Shown piece after piece: positions 7,145 through 11,760 of a stretch of DNA of 11,760 bases. Location: the NCBI GenBank assembly GCA_028289725.1, contig JANQOH010000482.1:1-11760 (forward strand), read 5' to 3'. Positions within the stretch are counted from its first letter, which is position 1; each line of letters begins with the position of its first letter. The translations under genes and the position numbers were made by a program. Under the pieces are notes generated by a model that made no database searches, had not been told where the DNA came from, and saw only the letters and a program-made list of their open reading frames with translations. Source of the stretch: Alphaproteobacteria bacterium (GTDB lineage Bacteria > Pseudomonadota > Alphaproteobacteria > UBA7887).

Positions 7145-8736
7145 TGTTTAGACGCACTGAAAAAGCAGCCTGTTCCTTGGCGCTCGCGGCGAGTCTTGTC
7201 TGGAGCGCCACTGCGTTCGCGGACAGCCGTGGGCTGTCGGTTGATTTCCGCACCGCAGAGACGCCGGAAGCGCCGATTGCCGAGACGGTCCAGCTTTATT
7301 CCAGCAGCCATGCGCTGGTCATCGGGATCGACGAATACACCGCCGGCTGGCCGCGGCTCTCGAAAGCCGTTGAGGACGCCCGCGAAGTCGCGGCGGCGCT
7401 CGAAGGCAAGGGCTTCGAGGTGACGCTGAAGACGGATTTGGGTGCGGACCAGTTGAAGCAAACGCTGGAAGAATTCTTCGTGGTCAAAGGCGCTGATCCA
7501 GAATCGCGCTTGTTCGTCTGGTTTGCCGGACACGGCCATACCGAGGGCGGCGAAGGCTTCTTGGTCCCCGCCGATGCCGGCCGTCCGGACGAAGATCCGC
7601 GGTTCCGCCTTCAAGCGCTAACCATGCGGCGCTTTGGCGAATTTGTCCGCCTCGCCCGCTCCAAGCATGTGTTCTCGATCTTCGATTCATGCTTTTCGGG
7701 CACGGTGTTCGACACGCAACGGTCCTATGTTCCGGCGGCGATCACGCACGCCACGGCGCTTCCGGTCCGGCAATTCTTGACCTCGGGCGATGCCGGCCAG
7801 CTCGTGTCGGACGACGGCACTTTCCGGGAGTTGTTCTTGCGCGCCTTGGACGGCGGCGAACGGGCTGATTCCAACAATGACGGCTATATCACGGCGACCG
7901 AACTCGGCCTGCATATGTCCAATCGCGTTACCAATTTGACCAATGGCCGGCAAACACCGCGCTACGGCAAATTGCGCGACAAGGATTATGATCGCGGCGA
8001 CTTCGTGTTTGCCGCCCTGCCGTCCGCCGATGCGGCACCCGTCCCAAACCGGCCGGTCAGCTCCGAGGTCGCCAACCGTATCGTACGCGAAGATATGGAG
8101 CTTGAGTTCTGGCGCACGATCCGTGAAAGCGAGAATGTCGAAGACCTCGAAGCGTATCTGACCCGCTACCCGGACGGCACATTCGCCGAGTTGGCGGAAA
8201 ACAAGATTGTCGCGCTCAACACACGCGCGATCCGGTTGAATACAGAGCCTCAGTCCGCGCCGGCCCCGGCCGAACAGACCCCGCAAGTGAGCCAAGTGCC
8301 AGCCCCTGTGCCCGAGCCCCAGACACCTGCGCCTGCGCCGCAAGCGGTACCGGCGGCAGTCCCGGCCCCCGCGCCGGTGCCCGGCGCTGACTATTTCAAC
8401 GGCCGCTGGCAGGGCGTGGTGACCATCGACCGGGCGACCCTGGTCTACCCGGCCTGCGTGCGTGCCTTCCAATCGGGCGCTGATGTCGCGTTCAGCATCA
8501 GCGGCGGCCGTTTGGCCGGCGAGCTTGAAACCAACGGCGCCTTTAGCGTCAAAGTTCCGATGCAGACGGCGCTCGACGACGCCGGACGCTTCGTGGCCAA
8601 CACCGCTTCGGCCCAGACCCGGACCGGCCTCGGCTACAGCATCCAGATCCGCGGCAACCTGGCCACAGGCAACGGCACCTGGACGGAAGCCCGGCATCGC
8701 TGCCGCGGCACGGTCACGTTCAGCCGCGTGAACTGA
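7141..8736 (+). CDS. Secreted caspase-like (peptidase C14 / metacaspase-type) protease with EF-hand-like loop and C-terminal beta domain
   Basis: A 531-aa exported protein. Residues 1-27 are a signal peptide (cleavage after AFA). The caspase fold covers about 54-295: HALVIGIDEY (57-66), catalytic His131 in FAGHGH (128-133) and catalytic Cys184 in DSCFSG (182-187). A canonical calcium-loop pattern follows at 243-254 (DSNNDGYITATE; ligand positions Asp243, Asn245, Asp247, Glu254), then QTPRYGKL (271-278). Residues 320-357 (EFWRTIRESENVEDLEAYLTRYPDG) match a short helical repeat often seen after bacterial caspase domains. A Pro/Ala-rich linker (370-415) leads to an unrecognised domain (418-531) with WxG-type beta strands and Cys439 and Cys521. 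Bacterial C14 enzymes usually cut after Arg or Lys; the substrate here is unknown. It is coupled to the DUF4384 gene and ends in a strong terminator. Confidence 0.9.
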   Translation: MMFRRTEKAACSLALAASLVWSATAFADSRGLSVDFRTAETPEAPIAETVQLYSSSHALVIGIDEYTAGWPRLSKAVEDAREVAAALEGKGFEVTLKTDLGADQLKQTLEEFFVVKGADPESRLFVWFAGHGHTEGGEGFLVPADAGRPDEDPRFRLQALTMRRFGEFVRLARSKHVFSIFDSCFSGTVFDTQRSYVPAAITHATALPVRQFLTSGDAGQLVSDDGTFRELFLRALDGGERADSNNDGYITATELGLHMSNRVTNLTNGRQTPRYGKLRDKDYDRGDFVFAALPSADAAPVPNRPVSSEVANRIVREDMELEFWRTIRESENVEDLEAYLTRYPDGTFAELAENKIVALNTRAIRLNTEPQSAPAPAEQTPQVSQVPAPVPEPQTPAPAPQAVPAAVPAPAPVPGADYFNGRWQGVVTIDRATLVYPACVRAFQSGADVAFSISGGRLAGELETNGAFSVKVPMQTALDDAGRFVANTASAQTRTGLGYSIQIRGNLATGNGTWTEARHRCRGTVTFSRVN

Positions 8737-8751
8737 CCCGCTGCAATTCTC

Positions 8752-8784
8752 CCCCTCTCGAGCCAAGGCTCGGGAGGGGTTTTT
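8752..8784 (+). terminator. Strong intrinsic terminator of the DUF4384-caspase operon
   Basis: Arms CCCCTCTCGAGCC (8752-8764) and GGCTCGGGAGGGG (8767-8779) pair over 13 positions with a single T-G wobble, and TTTTT follows directly (8780-8784). It begins 15 bases after the peptidase stop codon. This is the clearest terminator in the window and ends the two-gene unit. Confidence 0.9.
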
Positions 8785-8854
8785 CATTGCCGTATCCTTG
8801 GGTCCGACGCAGACCCTTTCTGCCTAATTCGACACCGGTTCTCCGCCGGCTGGA

Positions 8855-8891
8855 TGAATCATTCACCCCTGAATGAACCCCCATTCATTCA
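8855..8891. repeat. Cluster of TGAAT/ATTCA inverted repeats
   Basis: TGAAT-C-ATTCA (8855-8865) is a perfect odd palindrome. Four C bases later, TGAATGAA (8870-8877) pairs perfectly with TTCATTCA (8884-8891) across CCCCCA. Several TGAAT/ATTCA half-sites thus sit within 37 bases of otherwise GC-rich DNA. This resembles a multi-site protein-binding element or a small hairpin, but no gene start is near. Confidence 0.5.
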
Positions 8892-9213
8892 TTTTCCTCG
8901 CCCTGTCTTGGTACCGTGAACCAATCGCCAGGGCTCGGTCGCTATCGGTATGGGCAATTGTCCACCGATCCTCAGTCCCAAAAGAAGACCGGCTCCTCCG
9001 GTCAAGATCACAGGTCGCAGCGGCACCGCGCCGCAGGAGGGCTGACGCCGGCGAGTCGTTATGCCGAAACGATCCGGAGCAAAATGCCCGACTGGTTCAG
9101 GCGGATATCAGCGCGCAGCGGTACGCATAGGGCGCGGCGCTGAACCGACCCAATACCGGGACACTTCCATTATCTAGATATGATTAGAGGCCGCCGGGCA
9201 GCGGCGAATGGAT

Positions 9214-9262
9214 CGGCCGTGTTTGGCCGGCCTCCCCATGTGCAGGTCGCAGCATGGAGAGG
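9214..9262 (-). terminator. Tandem hairpins just after the OmpA-family gene
   Basis: On the minus strand, 18 bases past the OmpA stop, CCTCTCCATG and CATGGGGAGG (plus-strand 9253-9262 and 9231-9240) pair with one T-G wobble. The inner arms TGC/GCA (9241-9243, 9249-9251) extend the stem. A second hairpin follows, CGGCC (9214-9218) with GGCCG (9225-9229). No T-run follows, so this may be a 3'-end stabilising structure or a factor-assisted stop rather than a classical terminator. Confidence 0.4.
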
Positions 9263-9280
9263 GGGCTCATTCAGGGGCGG

Positions 9281-9886
9281 TCACTTGGCGGGATGGAATT
9301 CAACGCGGCGGTTTGCGCCGTCCAGGGCATCGAGACCCGGCAAAGGCTGGGCTTCGCCGAGGCCGACAATCTGGATGCGGTCGGCGGAGATGCCATGGCG
9401 TTGGTGGAGGTAAGTTCCGACAGTCAGCGCGCGCCGCTCGGATAGGTCCTTGTTATAGGCGTCGGTGCCGGAGGCGTCCGTGTGACCGACGATGACGATC
9501 GCGCGGTCTTGGGCTTGCTCGAGGCCCATCATCTGACCGACCCGATCGAGATAAGGCAGCGCGTCCGCGTGCAAGTCCGCCGAATCGAACGCGAAATTGA
9601 TCCGGAACCCAACGGCGTCGCCTTGCTCGGCGGTGGTGTTTTGTAACTCTTGGGCCTCTGGGCTCGGTGCCGCGCCCGCGGTATCGGAAAACCGGATCCC
9701 GCGCGTCGCAATCTTGGCCGGTGGCGCGCCGTCCTCCGGGAACATGATATCGGCGATTTCGGCCGCGAGTGGTGGTTCTTCTTGGAACATGATGACATCG
9801 CCGGCATCAACGCGCGCGCTGGCCAACGCAAGGAAGCCGACGGTCGCATACAGCGCGAGGCGACGGCGGGATGGATTGCGGGTCAT
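9281..9886 (-). CDS. Exported OmpA-family peptidoglycan-binding protein
   Basis: A 201-aa protein with a signal peptide (cationic NPSRRR, hydrophobic 9-24, cleavage near VDA, residue 28), a short linker, and a C-terminal OmpA-like domain (about 92-198). Such domains bind the diaminopimelate of peptidoglycan and tether proteins to the cell wall. Visible are INFAFDSADLH (96-106), VGHTDASGTDAYNKDLSERRA (133-153) with binding residues expected at Asp137 and Arg152, GLGEAQPLP (175-183) and NRRVEF (192-197). There is no beta-barrel and no lipobox, so it is probably periplasmic. The linker (ADIMFPEDGAPPAKIATRGIRF) resembles other short alphaproteobacterial OmpA-family proteins. The ATG at 9886 is chosen for its GGAGAAG site and signal peptide. 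It follows the 110-aa gene by 41 bases on the same strand, probably as one operon. Confidence 0.9.
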   Translation of the reverse strand: MTRNPSRRRLALYATVGFLALASARVDAGDVIMFQEEPPLAAEIADIMFPEDGAPPAKIATRGIRFSDTAGAAPSPEAQELQNTTAEQGDAVGFRINFAFDSADLHADALPYLDRVGQMMGLEQAQDRAIVIVGHTDASGTDAYNKDLSERRALTVGTYLHQRHGISADRIQIVGLGEAQPLPGLDALDGANRRVEFHPAK

Positions 9887-9927
9887 GACTTCTTCTCCAT
9901 TGCGAATATTGAACTGGCGCAGAGCGG

Positions 9928-10260
9928 CTATTCGACAGCCGAGACCACGCACACGGTTTCGTCAAGCGGCACGATGATCACTGAGGCGCCATCGCCGCCT
10001 TTTCCTTTCAGGGTCAACACGCTGTCGCGCAAAAGGGCCCCGACATTCAGACCATCGAGCTTGCCGACATCCACGATTTTGGTGCCGTGTTGGTAACAGC
10101 GGGTGCGAAGCTCGCTTGCGCCGTGGATCAGTTCGCCGCCGGTGATGCCCGGCGCGGAAATGTCCGCGGCCGCACGTTCACCGCTGGTCGCGAGAACAAC
10201 AAACAAGCCGACCGCGCCACAGACCGGCACGGCTGAGAGGCTAAAGGAACGCCAATTCAT
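9928..10260 (-). CDS. Small exported hypothetical protein, two cysteines
   Basis: I do not recognise the family. The 110-aa product starts at 10260 with an AGGAGAA site. It has a signal peptide or N-terminal anchor (residues 1-32, ending ERAAA-DIS) and a mature part of about 78 residues. Two mature cysteines (55 and 104) could form a disulfide in the periplasm. The mature sequence looks beta-rich: KIVDVGKLDGLNVGALL, SVLTLKGKG, ASVIIVPLDETVCVVSAVE. A cysteine at 14 lies inside the hydrophobic core but lacks a lipobox. The gene is first of a leftward pair with the OmpA-family gene and diverges from the GIN-repeat gene, which suggests an envelope role. A longer reading from 10347 is rejected because its extra residues look non-coding. 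Confidence 0.75.
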   Translation of the reverse strand: MNWRSFSLSAVPVCGAVGLFVVLATSGERAAADISAPGITGGELIHGASELRTRCYQHGTKIVDVGKLDGLNVGALLRDSVLTLKGKGGDGASVIIVPLDETVCVVSAVE

Positions 10261-10299
10261 TGGATTTCTCCTGGATTGAGGGGTTGGTGTTTGAGAGCG

Positions 10300-10329
10300 C
10301 CCAGCCATGCTAAACTTGGCGTGGCTGGG
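10300..10329. promoter_or_regulatory. 11-bp inverted repeat between divergent envelope genes
   Basis: CCCAGCCATGC (10300-10310) and GCGTGGCTGGG (10319-10329) pair with one mismatch or wobble around the loop TAAACTTG. It sits centrally in the 108-base gap between the start at 10260 (leftward) and the start at 10369 (rightward). With no T-run on either side, a shared operator for both genes is more likely than a terminator. No factor can be named. Confidence 0.45.
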
Positions 10330-10368
10330 GACCTGTCTTTCACACATGAACGCACACGAGGTGTCCTG

Positions 10369-11163
10369 ATGCGCGTGATTGGTTTCCTCCCCCTTCTGCT
10401 CTCACTGCCATGGTTCGCCGGTGTCGCGCACGCGGCGGAAAAAGAAATCGGGCCGTTCAGTCTAACCAGAGCCGCGATCGAGTCCTTCGCCGGCAATCTG
10501 GTGGTCGAGATTGGCGATAGCGCTGAAATCCGCGGCGTCCTAGAGGCGCCGGACGACCGCATCGACGATTTCGAGATTTCGGAAGACGGCGGCACACTTA
10601 CCATCATCGGCCCGCGCATAAGCGGCAATCGTTCGACCACGGTCGTTGGCAATACGACGGTTGTGGTGACCGGTGGCGGCAGGGCCGAGGTCACGATCGG
10701 CGGCGTCAATGCGACCGTCGTAAGCACGGACGAAGACCCGGTGATGTTGCGGCTCACCGTGCCCGCAGGCACCGATGTCGCACTTACACGGTTTGCCGGA
10801 GACGCGTCTGTCGGCGATACCGAGGCGGCGCTGACAGTCCAGCTACTAAGCGGCACGGTCGATGCCGGAAAAGTTACCGACGCACACTTGGCCATAAACG
10901 GTTCGGGTGGAATTCGGGTCGACGAATCCAGCGGCGCCTTGGTTATGACGGTGAATGGCAGCGGCACGGTTGACGTGGCTGGCGGCGTGGTAAGCGACTT
11001 GAACGGCCGGATAAGCGGCAGCGGCGCGCTTCGCTTCGACGGCCGCGCCGAGACCGCCGACGTCTCGATTAATGGTGCCGGAAGTGTCGAAATCGCCCAT
11101 GTGGAGGCGAAACCTCGAACCCGGCTGGCCGGCGCCGGCCGTATCTCGATCGGCAATTGGTAA
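10369..11163 (+). CDS. Exported GIN-domain (DUF2807-type) beta-repeat protein
   Basis: A 264-aa protein with a signal peptide (MRVIGFLPLLL, cleavage after AHA at 22). The mature part fits the GIN/DUF2807 family, called putative adhesin heads: beta-strand-rich and Gly-rich, with an early segment of the type FAGNLVVEIGDSAEIRGVLE (40-59). Five repeats follow with a spacing of 19-20 residues, at 176 (INGSGGIRV), 195 (VNGSGTVDV), 215 (ISGSGALRF), 234 (INGAGSVEI) and 253 (LAGAGRISI). Each has a G-S/A-G turn, suggesting a right-handed beta-solenoid. There is no membrane anchor or autotransporter barrel, so it is periplasmic or released. The ATG at 10369 has GAGGTG upstream and gives the signal peptide directly; the reading from 10276 adds 31 unsupported residues. 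The adhesin role is a family label, not a demonstrated function. Confidence 0.82.
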   Translation: MRVIGFLPLLLSLPWFAGVAHAAEKEIGPFSLTRAAIESFAGNLVVEIGDSAEIRGVLEAPDDRIDDFEISEDGGTLTIIGPRISGNRSTTVVGNTTVVVTGGGRAEVTIGGVNATVVSTDEDPVMLRLTVPAGTDVALTRFAGDASVGDTEAALTVQLLSGTVDAGKVTDAHLAINGSGGIRVDESSGALVMTVNGSGTVDVAGGVVSDLNGRISGSGALRFDGRAETADVSINGAGSVEIAHVEAKPRTRLAGAGRISIGNW

Positions 11164-11176
11164 GGACCGGGTGCGG

Positions 11177-11206
11177 TGTGCCCGGCACACGCCGCCGGGC
11201 ACATTT
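11177..11206 (+). terminator. Perfect 10-bp hairpin between convergent genes
   Basis: TGTGCCCGGC (11177-11186) and GCCGGGCACA (11194-11203) pair perfectly around a 7-base loop, followed by only TTT. It begins 14 bases after the GIN gene stop and lies before the convergent DUF4384 gene end. It probably terminates rightward transcription; in the leftward direction there is no T-run. Confidence 0.6.
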
Positions 11207-11245
11207 CGGACGTAAACATGGGAGACCCCGATCCAACAGGCGAGC

Positions 11246-11760
11246 CTAGTTGACGACTTGGATCGGCATCCGGGCCTGGGCGATCGCACCCTGGCCGAGG
11301 CCGCTGAACGCCGCCATCACCTCGTCCATCGAGCCCACCGGCAGCGGTGAGAGATCCTGGAGCTTTAGCTGGTCCGGCAGCTTGACGCCCAGTTCGAGTT
11401 CGGAGGCGACGCAGGCGATTTCTTCCCGCGTCCCGCCATGTTCGAACACGATCTCGAAGCGGGCGTCGGCGCCCGGCACCACCAATTGCGACCCGGCCGC
11501 GACTTGAGCGTTCGGCTGGAACCGGTTCGGGAACACGCGGGCAATATTGCCCAGCGCATCCTGGTAGTAGCAGTAGGCGAAAGCATCCCGCGTCGTTTCA
11601 AGACCGAACACCAGTTTCTCACCGACCGCATAGGCGGGTTGGCCGCCCTTCTCGGACACCAGGGCGACCGCCAAAGGCGCCGCAGGGACCGGCTCAGGCT
11701 CGGCCACCGTGGCGGTCGGCGCAGGCGCATTGGAAGGCTCGTAGCGTACCGGGGTTTGCG
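11246..11760 (-). CDS. DUF4384 domain protein, C-terminal part (5' end outside window)
   Basis: The leftward frame is open to the window edge and ends at TAG 11246-11248, leaving 170 residues. It begins in a Pro/Ala-rich linker (EPSNAPAPTATVAEPEPVPAAP) and continues into a DUF4384 domain: YAVGEKLVFGLETTRDAFAYCYY, then GNIARVFPNRFQPNAQVAAGSQLVVPG and EIACVAS. The tail ends DEVMAAFSGLGQGAIAQARMPIQVVN. The domain aligns by eye with that of the protein ending at 7144, including both cysteines (YCFY/YCYY and IIRCYG/EIACVAS), so the two are related but divergent. A GTG at 11707 could be read as a start, but the frame stays open with linker-like sequence upstream, so a longer protein is more likely. 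What lies N-terminal (kinase, FecR, caspase or other) is not visible. Confidence 0.8.
   Translation of the reverse strand, partial: QTPVRYEPSNAPAPTATVAEPEPVPAAPLAVALVSEKGGQPAYAVGEKLVFGLETTRDAFAYCYYQDALGNIARVFPNRFQPNAQVAAGSQLVVPGADARFEIVFEHGGTREEIACVASELELGVKLPDQLKLQDLSPLPVGSMDEVMAAFSGLGQGAIAQARMPIQVVN

Larger units (their letters stand above)
8785..9280. other. Long convergent intergenic region without a convincing gene
   Basis: About 500 bases lie between the terminator of the rightward caspase operon and the stop of the leftward OmpA gene. Short open frames occur (for example 8873-9130 on +), but they are Arg/Ser-rich, lack ribosome binding sites and resemble no family. The region holds a cluster of TGAAT half-sites (8855-8891), a GACCGG/CCGGTC hairpin (8987-9003), the palindrome TATCTAGATA (9171-9180) and two hairpins near the OmpA stop. 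An untranslated RNA is possible but cannot be shown. Confidence 0.5.

Noticed and set aside
7687..8787. 366-codon open frame on the minus strand
   Set aside because: It lies wholly opposite the caspase gene, has no ribosome binding site or family resemblance, and is explained by GC-rich codon bias.
8873..9143. Two overlapping short open frames (85 and 75 codons) in the convergent gap
   Set aside because: Arg/Ser-rich composition, no ribosome binding site, and they overlap in different frames without a family match.
9171..9180. TATCTAGATA palindrome followed by TATGAT as a possible promoter
   Set aside because: No -35 at a suitable distance and no gene downstream on that strand; a 10-bp palindrome alone is weak.
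9011..9252. Direct repeat CAGGTCGCAGC seen twice in the gap (near 9015 and 9243)
   Set aside because: An 11-base match with no further similarity around it; could be chance in GC-rich DNA.
8737..9280. CRISPR array or mobile-element end
   Set aside because: The short TGAAT repeats have no regular spacers, and there is no transposase or long terminal inverted repeat.
10257..11219. 320-codon open frame on the minus strand
   Set aside because: It is antisense to the GIN-repeat gene; its Ser/Thr/Pro-rich product is the typical shadow of Gly/Ala/Asp-rich repeats.

Overview
The window looks like chromosomal DNA of a GC-rich alphaproteobacterium. This rests on the style of the housekeeping proteins (YchF C-terminus, secreted FKBP, MsrB, the YffB-type ArsC relative) and on the families in the right half. 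No genus can be named from the sequence alone. There are no rRNA or tRNA genes, CRISPR arrays, transposases or long repeats.

Left half (1-5809), mostly metabolism and housekeeping. It opens with the 3' end of ychF, then three rightward genes: a dienelactone-hydrolase-family enzyme, a small exported FKBP prolyl isomerase, and S-methyl-5'-thioadenosine phosphorylase (methionine salvage). The last two are 9 bases apart. After a 281-base spacer with a compound inverted repeat comes an orphan ParA-type ATPase, with no ParB in view. Facing it is a leftward set: a 77-aa protein of unknown function, a YffB/Spx-like ArsC-family protein and msrB (methionine-R-sulfoxide reductase). Divergent from that set is a sterol-desaturase/fatty-acid-hydroxylase-family membrane enzyme with its histidine clusters intact.

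Right half (5810-11760), almost entirely exported or envelope proteins. A FecR-like/DUF4384 protein overlaps by 4 bases (ATGA) a secreted caspase-like (C14) peptidase. The peptidase carries an EF-hand-like calcium loop, a Pro-rich linker and an unrecognised C-terminal domain, and a strong intrinsic terminator closes the pair. About 540 bases then separate it from a leftward pair, a small exported protein with two cysteines followed by an OmpA-like peptidoglycan-binding protein. Divergent from that pair is an exported protein with five GIN-type (DUF2807) beta repeats. A second DUF4384 protein runs leftward off the right edge.

The most interesting part is this right-hand cluster. Every complete protein in it has a signal peptide. 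It combines a protease with an intact His-Cys dyad, two DUF4384 proteins sharing a cysteine pair, a peptidoglycan anchor and a possible surface beta-repeat protein. A periplasmic, possibly calcium-controlled caspase module with its own accessory proteins is a reasonable hypothesis. The sequence supports co-location and, for one pair, translational coupling, but it does not prove a shared function.
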